Source of the DNA: Cercis canadensis
Lineage: Eukaryota; Streptophyta; Magnoliopsida; Fabales; Fabaceae
NCBI GenBank assembly: GCA_003255065.1
Contig: QAOA01001066.1
Location: forward strand, 1,915,397 to 1,979,396
Length of the DNA: 64,000 bases
Reading direction: 5' to 3'
Shown: piece after piece, positions 1 to 12,086 of the stretch
How the letters are laid out: every line of letters begins with the position of its first letter
How positions within the stretch are numbered: position 1 is the first letter of the stretch
Translations under genes and position numbers: made by a program
Notes under the pieces: model-generated
Told to the model about the DNA's origin: nothing
The model's database searches: none
What the model saw: the letters and a program-made list of their open reading frames with translations, nothing else

Positions 1-410
1 GTGACTCACTACCAACAAATTTTGGTGCAGAAAATTAACTCATAAAAGAGGTCAAGAACTCCTTTTTAGCGCTCATATAATTCTAAAACCAACTTCCACT
101 TGCGAAAAACAGAGTAGCATAAAAACAACGCAACTGAAATGCTTTCAGTTCAAAAACAGTTTATGTTTTAGTATCTAATTTTTCTTGAACAGAAAAAGAT
201 CTTGATTTAAAGCACCTTCTACTTAGATCATAATTCCAGTTCCAGGTGATAGCAACTAGCAAGTGAAAGATAGAAATTGGGTTCTGGGGCTGTGTGTGAG
301 GAACCGAAAACAAATTCATGCATAAATCGCCACAAGAAGTAAACAGAGGAGATGCATAATTATTGAATGCGAACTTTATGAGAGTTTGGTTGAATGGAAC
401 TTCAACTTAC

Positions 411-746
411 AGCCCACAAAGGCAGAGAAGGGAACCTGTGCGTGACAATAAGCCAAACGAGGCCGTAGCCAACAAAATTCTGGACGACCCCAACCAGATA
501 GACTCGCCAAGTGGGTGAGACCTCGCTGATTTTGCCAGCCACAAATCCAATATTGTCACCCAAATCCTTGGCCAAACCCAACAGGGCAATCTGCTTCTGA
601 TTGTAACCCATGGTGCTCTTTATTACCGGGGATATGCTCCCAAACATGTAAGCTATACCCGCAAATGACTGGACCCACATGGCGCACACAAACACTAGCC
701 ATCTATGGCTTATAAAGACCTTCAATTTCTCATGCAGTGGCACCAT
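411..746 (-). CDS. NFD4-like / nodulin-like MFS transporter, first exon (gene runs off the left edge)
   Basis: The ATG at 746-744 opens a 112-codon exon, MVPLHEKLKVFISHRWLVFV..., ending in ...LPLWA at a GTAAGT donor (410 downward). The start, with basic residues before the hydrophobic stretch WLVFVCAMWVQSFAGIAYMFG and then SPVIKSTMGYNQKQIALLGLAKDLGDNIG, is the usual N-terminus of the plant nodulin-like / NFD4 branch of the major facilitator superfamily. These are multi-pass membrane proteins of largely unassigned substrate. Two hydrophobic segments are visible here (about residues 16-36 and 82-103). The remaining exons lie left of the window, and positions 1-410 are intron 1. The assignment rests on remembered family pattern. 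In Arabidopsis an MFS gene of this type sits beside a CBSCBSPB gene, which fits the neighbourhood. Confidence 0.8.
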
Positions 747-1778
747 GTCTCAATCTTCTCTCAAACATTGATGGAGTTCCACTGCTCAAAGAGGATGTAT
801 ATATGTGTACGACACCAACCCTTTTTATTAGTGCCTTCAACACTACCTACTCCTAGTCCACCCTGCTTGATATTCTTATATATCCTATTCCTTAGCTAAA
901 TCCAGAGGTGCTTATCAACCGGGACCGGGGTCATAATTGGATTTAGAACAAAAGAAGCCAAGAAATAGCAAAGAAAGAAAGAAAGAAGAGCAGAAATGAA
1001 AGGATGGGCCGTCAATTATTAACGGTAGTTAAGGTTGCTCTGTCTGTTCTTGGTGGATGTTTTTGTCATCTGTGAGGTAATTCGTCACCTTGTGATTAAG
1101 TTCAACTACTCTAGGTGTAGTCTTCCGTTTGCTGCGATGGCATCCAGGTCTAGTTTCTTGTCTTGACATTGTATAATTGAGGGCGTTATTCATAAAACTA
1201 TGTCACTTAATCTACTCTATATCTCTAATTTCGGGATCTTCTGTGTACTTTTGGGTCCAAAATATCGCTTCCGTTAGTACACTCCGTTTACAAAATTCCA
1301 ACTGAATTTTGCAGGGTGAACAGTGAACACACAGAGGCGGATTAAAGAGATACTCTTGAGTCTTGAATAAAAAGCTTATTCTTAAGAATGTTTTGGAGAT
1401 GCTTAACTATTGGATTTCAGATCCTATCAAAATCAGAGATGGATCCATCGGTAAAAAAATTGTGCCTCTACTATATTTTTCAACGCCTTGATACTAGGAA
1501 TATAAAGCTGGAAGATATTAAAGCGTCTGTCAAATTCTTAAAAGAGTAAAAAGTAATTTTGGTTACACTCAAAATTACTTAAGTTTTTAATTTTTTTTTT
1601 TTGTATTACTTATGTCTTCATTTAACAGATTTATATAGGTGGACTATCAAATACTGACTTAGATAATTAAATATTAACATGATATTTTTGGGTTCGTAAT
1701 CTTATAAAATTACGCCCGTTTTTGGAGCTTAAAATCAAATTTTTTTTTAAAAAAAAAAAAAAAAAAAAAGAGGAGCAA
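747..1778. other. Intergenic, no gene seen
   Basis: This holds the presumed 5' UTR and promoter of the minus-strand MFS gene and AT-rich DNA. It ends in a T-run followed by an A-run at about 1740-1770 that abuts the WAK-like fragment. No open frame here resembles a protein. Confidence 0.5.
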
Positions 1779-1779
1779 C

Positions 1780-2162
1780 GTTGTCTTCCTCCTCTGCACA
1801 ATCGGCCTTAACTCCACCCACGAGGCAATCTTCATCGGAGAATTCACAGTACATTCCGTAAATCAAGATAACATAACCGTCAATGTCATACCCAAATGCA
1901 ATCGTCCAATAGATAGCTTCCACCAACTCTTCAGCCACAAATACGCATCCACCGCAAGAAATGCTGTTCTTCTGCAGAATTGCAGTGACCGAATCGTTCC
2001 ATGCATGATATCGGAGACCATGGTGCAAACTCACTTTGAGTTGCAAGACTGCAACTCCGACAGTGGCAATTTGAGCTACTAATGGAAGGTCCACGTATTG
2101 GTGCCGCTGCAATGAAGGGTTCACTGGGGATGGCTATTCTGCCGAAACAGGTTGCCAGAAAG
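1780..2162 (+). pseudogene. Broken wall-associated-kinase-like extracellular exon (galacturonan-binding/EGF-like end)
   Basis: Reading the plus strand from 1780 gives VVFLLCTIGLNSTHEA..., then ITVNVIPKCNRPIDSFHQLF, a NAVLLQNCSDRIVPCMI segment and VQTHFELQDCNSDSGNLSY before a TAA at 2080. In the frame shifted by one base the protein continues STYWCRCNEGFTGDGYSAETGCQK, an EGF-like C.C...GF.GDG....GC motif, ending at a GTCAGT donor. Cys-rich segment plus EGF-like tail plus donor is how the first exon of WAK-like receptor kinases (WAKL14/WAKL20 type) ends. The 5' part is missing, cut at an A-run, one frameshift is present near 2080, and no kinase exon follows. It is therefore a truncated, frameshifted relic. 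The long minus-strand frame over the same bases is a shadow. Confidence 0.7.
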
Positions 2163-2721
2163 GTCAGTTCTGGTTGGGCATTTCAGTCATGTTACTGGTT
2201 TGTTTTTTTCTCTAAATTCAATCAGAATTTTTTTTTTGTTTGGTTTAATTGTAGAATACACAGAAGCTTAAGAAACTAGGATTGTTAGGGACATCGACTC
2301 ATCTACTTTCTTTCTCTAGAACTCGAACACCATCGCTGGAGGTTAGGGATTTAGGAGGGTGCTACTGCTTAAGAAAAACATTCCGTTTCTACAATTATTT
2401 ATTTATTTTTTTTAATTTCAGGTCTAAAACGATGTAATATCATGAGTTATACTGTTGATTTTATTATAATGTGTTAAATTAATATAATATAAGAGAGAGT
2501 GTTTTAATTTAATGAAGTATGCTCTCATATCTTTATTTTTTTTTTCAGTTTAAATCCTCCTATAAATAAAAAAATTAATATAATATAAATTTATTATCAT
2601 GAACCTGTGCTTAATTAATTCGTTTCTTTTTATGATGATTACATACTTTTCTTCACAGAAAATTGCTCAATAATAATAATAATCATAATCATAAATTCTT
2701 CATATGTTAAAAACAAAAAAA

Positions 2722-3135
2722 CTATAATAATATCGTCCTAGTCAGTACGAAAGAGAAAATAAATAATAGATTAATAGACATTATGACATGACAATGATAT
2801 TCACGCTACAAAAAAACATAAAAGGGTGAACGATTGATGCATGATTCATGAAGGACAAATTGTGAGTGACGAATTATTGCCGACACCAGTCACACCATAA
2901 AGGTTAACGGACAACATTTAAAGGTGGGTAGCGCTGCCCAGTTGGTTTTAGATGGAATTTACTTAATGATTTTAACATAAAAGTTATAATAATATCGTCC
3001 TAGTTAGTGAAAAAGAAATAATAAATAAACATTATGACATGACATTCACGCTTAAAAAAAACATAAAAGGACAAATTGTGATAGACAAATTATTGCAGAC
3101 ACCAGTCACACTATAGAAAGCTTAATGGACATCAC
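2722..3135. repeat. Imperfect tandem duplication (about 2722-2912 and 2984-3135)
   Basis: Both units share the succession ATAATATCGTCCTAGT, then CATTATGACATGACA, ATTCACGCT, ACATAAAAGG, GGACAAATTGTG, AATTATTGC and GACACCAGTCACAC, with small indels between. Each is followed by a similar AGGTGGGTAG segment (2924 and 3155), so the duplicated unit probably extends about 260 bp. Age and mechanism are not evident. Confidence 0.7.
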
Positions 3136-3152
3136 AAGTTTTTTGCGTATTT

Positions 3153-3393
3153 AGAGGTGGGTAGAGCTATTTCACCTCACTCGAGTGGATTTGAATATAA
3201 TCTATTTAATAATTTTGAATAAATTTTTAAGTTTATTTTTAGTGCATTTTTTAATATTATATTATTCTTATATTTTATAAAAAATTTATATATTTTGATA
3301 TATATTGAATGATAATTTTTTGATATATTTACAATGACATCAAAATTACATTACAAATTTCACCTAAAAAAGGTGAAGGTAATGCTACCTCTT
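3153..3393. mobile_element. Possible small MITE-like element with terminal inverted repeats
   Basis: The left end AGAGGTGGGTAGAGCTATTT followed by CACCT (3153-3177) is roughly the inverse complement of the right end AGGTGAAGGTAATGCTACCT followed by CT (3371-3392). The roughly 190 bp between them are strongly AT-rich. Short length, inverted ends and an AT-rich core suggest a non-autonomous DNA element. No clean target duplication was found, so the class is open. Confidence 0.35.
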
Positions 3394-4598
3394 TTAAGAG
3401 AGTATATATCATAATCCTCTACTTTTAACGTGAGAGGATAAACATGGCTCAAGTATTTTTGTTGATCTTAGAAGTAACTTAATTTTTTATTTGTTCTTTG
3501 CCATTCAGTTGCATCATTCATGTAGTTTTTTAATTCTTGGGAAGATATAATTGATGTCTATTCTCAAAAACAATAAGTATTTTAATCATTTACATAACAA
3601 ATGTGACTTAATTACAAATACAATTACATGAAAATGAAGAGAGAAATTGAAAGACGGAAGTGGGCTCTCCAGTCTCCGGAGAGTAGGAAGAACTAGTACT
3701 GGTGTCATGGTTGAGTGCTGGGCATTTGTTAATGGTTTAAAACTAGCCTGTCTTTGGCATAGCATGAACCAACTTACAAGCAGAGATAGTGCTTACAAAT
3801 TGTATTTCTCATGATTTAGCAGCATTTCTTTCAAAAACATCTATTGTGAAGCTAATCAGTAATTAGTGTGCAACATGCGACATGTTAGCTAAAATGGGGT
3901 GCTCTCTTAGTGTTTTAAGTTGTGGACTTCCTAAGTCTGTTACATGAGAGAGTGGTGGATCAGTGCCTAATTTTCGTAATAAAACACACAAATGTGGAAG
4001 AAAGGCACTTGTTGGATCTCAGGATCCGAGCAACATATATATGTATAGGCTATATTATAATTATAATTGTCAAGAAAGAAGGTGTAATTATTTTAAATGG
4101 GGGTTTCCAAAATTCACTAATGCTGCAGTAGACACTAACCTTGAAAACCTGCTGCTCTTGCTATGGATATTGAGCACTTGGAGAGAGCAATTTTGACCGT
4201 GGATACATAAGTTTAAGGGCTATGATTTAGAATGGCAACGAAGTAATTGCAGAATAAAAGTTAACGGCGTCTACACACGGTTCTTGTACATTTGTGGTTG
4301 GGGGAGGTTGTTGTAATTTGTATGAAAATAGACGGAGCAAAATGTATTTATTATTGGAAAAAAGGAGGGAGGTTCCTGTAATTTTCTCAATAATATGGGC
4401 CCAATTACTAAACGATACCAGCCAGTAGCAAATGAATATATATATTTTTTATTCCTTTTCTTTTGGGGCAGAATTCATTTATTTTCACTGGGCTTTGTCT
4501 ATTGGAAATGGTCTTTTTCTCTATTATCGGAATTGAGAGCCAAGGAACTTGATCGACATTTTCATTTTTGATTTAGAGAAGTAGGAGTAGGAGCTAGG

Positions 4599-5910
4599 AT
4601 GGAAGAAGAGTCCGTAAATGGCAGTTCGTGTAGCCCCAAAGCTACGCAAGAGCTAGCAATGGAGGGCCAGAAGTATCTGGAAGAAACCATAGAGTACGCT
4701 TTCCAGATTCTTTCTTCCATGAATGACGAGCTCTGCAACCCAACCTTGTGGTCTTGTACATCCGCTAACAATAACATGGTCCCTATTGGCCCATCGTCGC
4801 ACTCCTCCAATGGCGTGGTTAGTGGGGATGCCACTTCCGATAACTCCATCCAGCACTTGGAGAATAGTGGTGGTGGTGGCGCAACTGTTGGAGCTCTTGA
4901 AGAGGCTCGGTTTCGGTATAAGAACTCTGTCGCTTCACTTCGGGCCATTCTCACTGCAATTCCCAACTCTCACAAGGTACAATTTCGAACCCTAGATTGC
5001 CCTCTTCTTGTATATTTTTCACTATTCATATTCTCAATTTTTCTTCGGAAATGGTAACGAATTATAATGTTAATTGTGTTAAATTTACCGCAATTCCTCG
5101 GACCTTTCTAACTGGATAAAACAAAAAATAACTCAAATTTCTCTACGCCAAGGGAAAAAAAAAAATCATCTGTGTCAAAAACAATTACTTCACGATTCAT
5201 TAATTTGGCTTAATAGGCTACGAGGAATTACAAGTTGTTGCTAGACAGACGGAATATGATGCAGTCCTTTCCTTCTGTCACTTAAGCACAGAAGCCAACC
5301 TGCTACATATATTACTGTTCCTATGTATAATGAAGCTTTTGTTTGCCTTTTGAAACTAATTATGTTAATTCTTATAACAGTCAAAAGCATTTGACACTGG
5401 TTCAGCTGCAAGCCCTGCGGATCAAGTTGAAATTGAGAAATTGGAAGAGCGAGCCTCTTCTCTAAGAAAGGTAGGTTGTAATAAGGTTTAAATTCATACC
5501 ATAATCATAAATCTCTATGCTTCATCATGTTCTTTTCACAGTTTAAACAGTAGAATTTTGGCTTTGGGCACAGGTTTTAGTTGAGTGGGATTAAAAATCA
5601 CCTTAATTTCTCAATTATGCCATGTCAACTAGCCACTCGAGAACCTAATACTGTTCTTATAATGGGTTTAAAGCTATTGCTGAAATAGTTCTGTTTTACC
5701 CAGCAATATTATTGTCTTTGAATTTCAGACTTAAGTTGTGGAGAGCCTGTGATCTTTGTTTAACTATATTATTGTGTTTAACTTCTAATGAGCTTCTGTT
5801 TTTAAATATAGGAGCTTGCCAACAAGAACATGCATCTCAAGATTCTCATAGATCAACTGCGGGATCTTATCACTGATATATCCACCTGGCAAAGTCCTTA
5901 TTCAATCTGA
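4599..5910 (+). CDS. MED30: Mediator complex subunit 30 (MED30)
   Basis: Three exons, 4599-4976, 5381-5470 and 5812-5910, join in frame to give 188 residues starting [10 protein letters not shown]. Introns use GTACAA...ACAG and GTAGGT...ATAG. The C-terminal exons read [10 protein letters not shown] and [20 protein letters not shown], ending in [12 protein letters not shown]; this helical segment and the STWQSP tail are the signature of plant MED30. The N-terminal half has a helix ([20 protein letters not shown]) and a low-complexity Gly-rich stretch at about residues 87-96. MED30 belongs to the head-associated part of Mediator, which links transcription factors to RNA polymerase II in the nucleus. 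The ATG at 4599 is the first in frame after an upstream stop. It is complete and normal in length. Confidence 0.93.
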
Positions 5911-7363
5911 AGTTTGGGAATGAATACTTTCCTTTTGGAGAATTGTGCCTTCGAGTAAAAGCTTGAGTTGGTAATAGACTAATAGTGCTACTCGTTGTTT
6001 TATCACTTCAAATTGCATTAATTGATTTCAGTATGTTCTCATTTCAAGAAGGGAAACTATTGTTTGAATGAATGTTATCAATAAGACGCCTAGGTCTTAG
6101 AATGTTTGTCCAATGGGTTCCTAGAATTTTTGTTGACATAATTTAACAAGATATCAGCTAATCTTTTTTAGCCATTTGATGGAATCCTTCATTTGATTAG
6201 TGTCATAACTTGCTTCTAAACTGGTTTTAAATTTTAGAGGAGAATGGGAAGGAAAAGAGGGAATGGGATGGGAAGGTAGTTATCTACAGCTATTATCTAT
6301 TAGACTGTTACCCTCGTTTTGATGTTAATAGAAAAAGGAAGGAAATCTATCTTCCTCTTATTCATTTAGAGTTAAAATTGAAGGATAAGGGAGGGGAAAA
6401 CTATGATATTTAAGATTTTTTTGGGTTTATTTTCACCTTCACTCCCTTTCCCCTTTCAATCTAACAAAAAAGAGAGAAACGGAAGCAACTCCTTACTTTC
6501 CCTTTCTTCCCCCGTTCCCAACTTCCGAACATGGTTTAACAATATGCTTTTAAATGCTCTATGGCAGGAGTTCCAGTCATATGATGTGTCATTTTTCAGT
6601 GGAATTCTGCATGTTGCAGAGCTAGCTGTATTCTGTACCCAGAGAATATATGCAGCACTACACAAATTTAGGATACTCGTACTGCCTATTAGATTCATTA
6701 TTGTTGCAAGAGTCTGTTTTTGCTCCCATGCATTTGGTAAGGAGGGTTGTAAAGTATAAACTCACTTCTGAAATACAGTTCAAGGAAAATTAGTACATCC
6801 AATCTCCGGCATGTCAAGTATCTAATGCTGCACATCCATTGTATCGGGTATCGACTATTATTTTCATAGGACGTGGGCTTATGATGCTCCATAACTTACA
6901 TAAAAAGTACTTGAACCTGCTCCCAGCTCACCTCTCATGACAACGTGTCGCACCCTTCCCATTTTTCCCCATTAAACTTGGCCTTGTATGGGAAAAAAAA
7001 CTAGTTGAAGTCCCTATTAGAGTGTGAAAATTTCTGTTGAAATTTTATTTTTACCCATTGTTTTCATATCATGCCCATGCTGGCATTGCCTATGGACGTT
7101 TCATGTTTCTGTTTCTGTTTGTAATCACTGTAGTCTTTTGGTCCATTTATGGGCTGCAGTTTTAGCGCCTATCAGCGATGTCCTCTGGCTGCTTCTTTGT
7201 TCCTTTCCCTTAATTACTTGATCAAATTTATGCGATCCTCTGATAGATAATTGTAGCTGGTTTTTGGCTTTGCGCTCTGAATTCTTCAGGTCCGCCTTAT
7301 GGCCCTTTTGATTTTTGAGGCACCTACTGATGTTACTTTGAAACCGAATTTTCAGTTAGAGAA
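5911..7363. other. MED30 3' flank and intergenic DNA
   Basis: This holds the MED30 3' UTR, the degraded repeat at 6236-6540, and otherwise AT-rich DNA. The 118-codon frame from 6403 lies over the repeat, is low-complexity and matches no family I know. Confidence 0.5.
6236..6540. mobile_element. Degraded relative of the purine-rich foldback MITE seen at 21-22.7 kb
   Basis: The left side is purine-rich (GAGGAGAATGGGAAGGAAAA) followed by CTCGTTTTGATGTTAATAG, which resembles the CTTTGTTTGGATGATTAAAA seen in the two intact copies. The right side is the matching pyrimidine-rich arm (CACTCCCTTTCCCCTTTC, then CTTTCTTCCCCCGTTCCC). Terminal repeats and target duplication can no longer be recognised. 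Confidence 0.4.
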
Positions 7364-7723
7364 ATGTATGTGTCAAAGAGCATTGACTTTGATGAAGACT
7401 ACAGGTCATCGTCCCATGCAATAGACAAATGGCCAACCTTTCAGAATTTGCAATTCAGACTCTTAAGCATACCTATAGGTCAGTATTATCAACCCCGCTA
7501 TAACCTGTTAACTTCCCGTGACTTGGACCAGTTCTATATTGTGTTTGAGGGCGATCACAAACAATTGTGCAAAATCATGAACACGTTACAGGCGCAGGCT
7601 TTTGAGATTAACACGGATGTATTAACCTTCATTAAGAAGAATTACGATCTATTAGTGAAATTGCGACATGTTAATGTAACCAACAAACTTGATCCAGAAG
7701 ATGGCACAGCCAAAACCTTGTAG
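7364..7723 (+). pseudogene. Orphan 119-codon frame resembling phage-type (mitochondrial-plasmid) RNA polymerase N-terminal region
   Basis: An ATG frame encodes MYVSKSIDFDEDYRSSSHAI... with the stretches RLLSIPIGQYYQPRYNLLTS, RDLDQFYIVFEGDHKQLCKI and MNTLQAQAFEINTDVLTFIK, then KNYDLLVK. The pattern N.LQ...F.IN..VL.FI..N, just before where the polymerase core would begin, resembles single-subunit phage-type RNA polymerases, particularly those encoded by linear plasmids of plant mitochondria. Only this part is present; no core motifs follow and the last 15 or so residues look unrelated. The likeliest reading is a nuclear insertion of a mitochondrial-plasmid fragment, now a relic. This is pattern resemblance only and could be wrong. 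Confidence 0.4.
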
Positions 7724-7992
7724 TGAATTCCATTCATGCCGTAAGCCAAACACCTCCTACACTCCCGCCCGGGGCAGGAGAAAAGCAATAAAAAATCAAT
7801 GGCGGTAATTTTTTTCCCCCACTTCTTTCATATATAAGAGATGTTCCGGTTTTTACCAACATCAATTGATAGTAAACACACTTTCCCTTCTATAGCATAT
7901 CACTTTAACGAATCTGACATGATTAATCTCAGACTTGTAATTAGATATAAAAAGAACAAAACTATAACTTCTTTTTCTTTCTTTCTTTCTTT

Positions 7993-10257
7993 TTAATTGT
8001 GAATTGAAGATCTAGTAGTGAGAGATGATCTCATATCTACAATAGCAGACTCAGCAGCCCCTAATTTGATGGCCTCTTTACTAGCTCTTATGAATCGTGA
8101 AACAGCTCCCCGCACGTACTCATGAGCTTCCTTTACATTCATTTTCTTGCCCATTTCATCTGGGAAACTGCTCAAGAAGTGGTCACCATTGAGAACAGCA
8201 GCCAATTGGACTACCTCACTCTGAAACTCAGATAGGCCAGCATCTTCTTTTGCTTCAGTGTTCCTTAGAGGTGTCACGTCCGGCAGAGTCTCTGCAACAC
8301 ACATTCAAATTCTCACTAGTTTATTTATTCAGCTACATATTCCACATGATTAAGGTCATTACCAGGGAAGCTTCTTGATGATATGTCTCCCCACAACCCC
8401 ATTCTCTAACCAGTATAGAGGTCATTCTGACAATTATATGTTATCAGATTTGAATTCCTATTCAAATATGTGTTTTTATTATTGCGGATTTCAACTTATT
8501 GCCAAGGAAGTTGGGAATGAATACCTGGGCAATCCGTTCTGGGAGAAGTTAACTCCCCAACAACATGCTCAAATGTCCCAGCCCATGCATCTCTGTGCGT
8601 CAAAAAGTTAGAGGAAAGATTAAACATCTTCTTTATGGTGGCAGGGATTGAAGAGTGCTCAAACTCAGAGTTTTGAGCTGGTCCTTTGGGGCCACTTATC
8701 ACTGCAAAACCAGATCAAAAAGTAAATTAATGGGTAAGTCAAACCAAAACTGACAGAAACAAAATTGAAGCTTAAGAATCCAGCTCATGCATCCAAAATA
8801 TTAGTTAAAGCACAATCATTATAACCAACTCAAAATAGCACTCTCAATATCAATGTCAAGTTGTTGACGTATGTTGACTACCAAACAACAGTCCTCTATC
8901 TTCTACTCAAGACAAAGTAAAGGATAAGCATGGGATTATGCTTAAGAAAGTCAACCAATTAAAAGGAATTCAAGGTCAAGGCCATATCAGTAAACAGAAA
9001 GGACAACAGCCCTGGAAAACAAAATGCAAACCTGTCATTCTCCACATAAGAGCAGTACTAAATACAATTATCTTATATCTCCATCATCTAAGAATAATTA
9101 TAATGGCTTTGCCTAAATTGGATAAGCTAATATTATCGGAATTAAAGCTTACCAGTCCCTTTCTTGATCCACGGAGAGACCATAATAGTGGGTATCCGAA
9201 CACCTAAACGATCAAATTTGAAGAAATAAGGAGCAGGTCCAGTGTTTCCATCTGGGCTAGGAATATTGACGAAAGGAGTCTTCACGTGATCATAAAATCC
9301 CCCATGTTCATCATATGTAATGACCAGAAGAGTTTCATTCCACTGAGGACTTGCTCTTAGAGCCTCATAAACCTCCTTAACAAGCATTTGCCCATTAGCA
9401 ACATCATGAGATGGGTGATCATCATTGGCAGGCAAGCCCGTCAAGTCAAAGTACCGAGGCTCAATCACAGTCAAGGGTGGGAGCTTCCCGTTTCTAGCAT
9501 CTTTCTTGAATTTCAAATCAAACTGATGGAATTTGGGTATGTATTTTAATTTCCTTAAATTCCTATAAAACAGGGTTGTGGGAATGTTCTGAAAATAAAT
9601 TCCAAAGTCCAAGCCATTCTCATGCAGAGAGTCAAATATAGTTTTCTGTGGATACCCTTTAGCTAATTGCTTCTTCACATGGCTTGTTGAACCATGAGAA
9701 GTAGCAGAGTACACAAAAAGCCTGTTGGGTTGTGTTGGACCTGGAATTGAAGAAAACCACCTATCAAAAACCGCAAATTCGCGAACCAATGCGGCATAAA
9801 CTGGCACCGATTCAGGTCTAAAGCCTTTCATTACTGTCTCAGAGAGGTTTTGAGACACTGATAATGCTTGTTCCACAAATCCTGTCATGGAAGGAAAGGA
9901 ACCAGAACCAAATACCTGTTGCTCCACATCTTCAAATGCATGCCCCGGATCCGGATCCACGAAGCCCGCATCATCTGTGAAGCAAATTGATTCCTTTCCT
10001 GGACTTTTGGTAGATACAGGGTTGCATTCGTCTCCAGTGACCCCATTGATTAATGGGTTGATGGCTTTTTTCATCCATCCCAGCATGTGATCGAAGGACC
10101 GGTTTTCCATAACCAAAACTACAGTCGTTTTGATGGGTTGCTGCTGTTGCTTCGCAGCAAAAACAGAATGAGTTGGTTGAAACACACATGATAGAGTGAG
10201 AAAAAGCAAGAAAATGGAGGAAAACGGGTTTGGTGATCTGGGTTTGCTACCTCCCAT
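7993..10257 (-). CDS. NPC2: Non-specific phospholipase C, NPC2-like
   Basis: Three exons (10257-9153, 8701-8525, 8291-7993) give 526 residues, the usual length for plant NPCs. Residues about 12-34 ([20 protein letters not shown]) form a signal peptide. Phosphoesterase-family (PF04185) motifs are intact: [11 protein letters not shown] at 51-61, PTQPNR at 174-179, DDHPSHD at 279-285 and [12 protein letters not shown] at 314-325. The tail [20 protein letters not shown] and the end [11 protein letters not shown] match the NPC2 subgroup better than NPC1 or NPC6, from memory. The enzyme cleaves phosphatidylcholine and phosphatidylethanolamine to diacylglycerol plus the phospho-headgroup, in endomembranes. 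Splice sites are GTAAGC/GCAG and GTATTC/GCAG. No defects were seen. It transcribes toward the RNA-polymerase-like relic. Confidence 0.95.
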
Positions 10258-12086
10258 TCCTGCTCACACCAAGATGGGTCTTTTGGCAAATGGGATTGTC
10301 TGGTTTCGGCGGAGCCTTTATCTATTGGCTCTGCGCTGTTCAACAATAATGGTAAAGGGTGTGTAGAGGTGAATCCCAATACAGTACAGAACTATCACTG
10401 CATCTTTTTTTTTCCTAATTTTGCCCAGTGGAGGACAGGTTCCTACTTTACTGTGTTTGGATTTAGCCAGAGACCACAGGAAAGAAGCTTCCGGTTTTGT
10501 GCGCTACTGGCCTACTGCTATCTTTCCGGTGCTGTTGAAAAAAGTAAAGCAATAATGGAATGATATCGTTTAAGTATTCCTCTCCTTTCGCAGATTCTGT
10601 TTATTATTCTACACCTGACACTCTGCGTTCTTGGTTCACACATTCAAATGATGTAATGATGTACACAGTGACATAGTGGGGTTTATTACTGTTTTTTCAA
10701 GGAACCTTGTAAGCGGCTTAAAGAAAGAAAAAAAATATTAAGGATTTAACTAAATATTTCTGGGGAAATTAGTTAAATAATTTATTTATTTACTTTAATA
10801 TGTATACAAAATTACGTAAATTGTAAATTATGGCATTTGAACCTTTTTTATTTTTCCTTTCGAATTCAAGAAGAGTGCATACTTGTGCATGCAAAATTCT
10901 ACAAGTATAATTTCTTGTTAAAAATAATTTTCTCTTTTTGATATATTGTTTTTATTTTATTTTATTTCAAATGGCTTAATTTTGGGTAACCTATTTCCTC
11001 TATAATCTTTTTCTATTGGGTCTCAATTAAATTTTCTATAATCTTTCTTGTCCTTAAACTACATTATTTTCATGAGGAAAACAAAATTTGTGGAGTTACC
11101 AACGGAAAAAAGTCTTCAATTTACTGACTGTTTTTTGTGGAAGTTATGTGATAATGAGGGAAGATAGTGGATCACTTGATTAGTTGATTGTATAGAATTT
11201 AGCTAATCCAATATTCAATTGAATATTGTTGGTGGCAATTATATTATGCTATGCTAAAGCATGCATGTGAAACAATATATTATTTTTTTATTTTTCACAT
11301 TTTGGAATTAGTTGGATTCGCTGACTTCCAACACATTACTGCTCTCAAGTTTATAAGATGACTAAGACGTAATTATCTTGTTGTGACTTGTGAATCTGTG
11401 AGAGTGAGACAACGGAATCACTAGCGCCTCTACACTTGTCTGAGATATTGTCGGTGCTTGCAGTCAAATAAAAGCACTCTACATTACATATGATTAAAAA
11501 ATAAAAAGGCAATGTGAAAAGGTCATAAATGTGATATACACCGTGCTTTGTAATAGCCAACTACTGTATATCACTCTATCTGTAGCGTTATTAAGGATTA
11601 CTCACCCATTTCTTGTAGAGAAATGGTATTTACACTCTTAATATAGAGATAAAAAAATTTAAACACATATAAAACAATAAAAGTAGATAGATTTAAATGA
11701 GTAATTCAAAAAAAAAAAAAGTTCAATTAATCACTAGAAAAAATAAGTTTAATTGAATTTAATCAAAGTATAGTCTTTAAGATAAAATCATTGTGAGAAA
11801 AATGCAGTAAAATTTAGTGATTATTACACAATCTCCTGTGTTCATGAAGCTACAAGACCTTAATTTATAAATATACGAAGCAGCGATGGACGATAGAATT
11901 CAGACAAGGCAATAAACAGCTATAAACTTTTCTTTGACTTTTCTCGTATAAATAGTAAACACATGTAGTTTTACAAAACCGGAGAAAATATAGATCGGCA
12001 AGCTCAAAAAATGCGCCCCTCCAAATTTGCAACTGACTTTAGTATGGTCTCTACTCTAACAGAAACTCGCTTCTGCTCCTCTCTCA
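10258..12086. other. Intergenic between NPC2 and CBSCBSPB genes
   Basis: Strongly AT-rich, with the NPC2 promoter at the left and the CBSCBSPB 3' UTR at the right. It has a 20-bp perfect palindrome at 11209-11228. No supported gene was found; the short frames here are random in composition. Confidence 0.5.
11209..11228. repeat. 20-bp perfect palindrome
   Basis: The sequence CAATATTCAATTGAATATTG equals its own reverse complement and sits in AT-rich intergenic DNA. It may be chance or the centre of an old inverted repeat. Confidence 0.6.

Larger units (their letters stand above)
2163..4598. other. Intergenic, AT-rich, with local repeats
   Basis: It contains the imperfect duplication at 2722-3135 and the terminal-inverted-repeat element at 3153-3393, each listed separately. 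From 3400 to 4598 I see only short frames with no family resemblance, plus the MED30 promoter and 5' UTR at the right end. Confidence 0.5.

Noticed and set aside
1747..2124. 125-codon minus-strand frame
   Set aside because: It is the complement of the WAK-like relic; its residues match no family and its end is poly-Phe from the A-run.
4562..4966. 134-codon minus-strand frame
   Set aside because: Shadow of MED30 exon 1.
6403..6759. 118-codon plus-strand frame
   Set aside because: It lies largely on a degraded repeat arm, is low in complexity and has no splice or promoter support.
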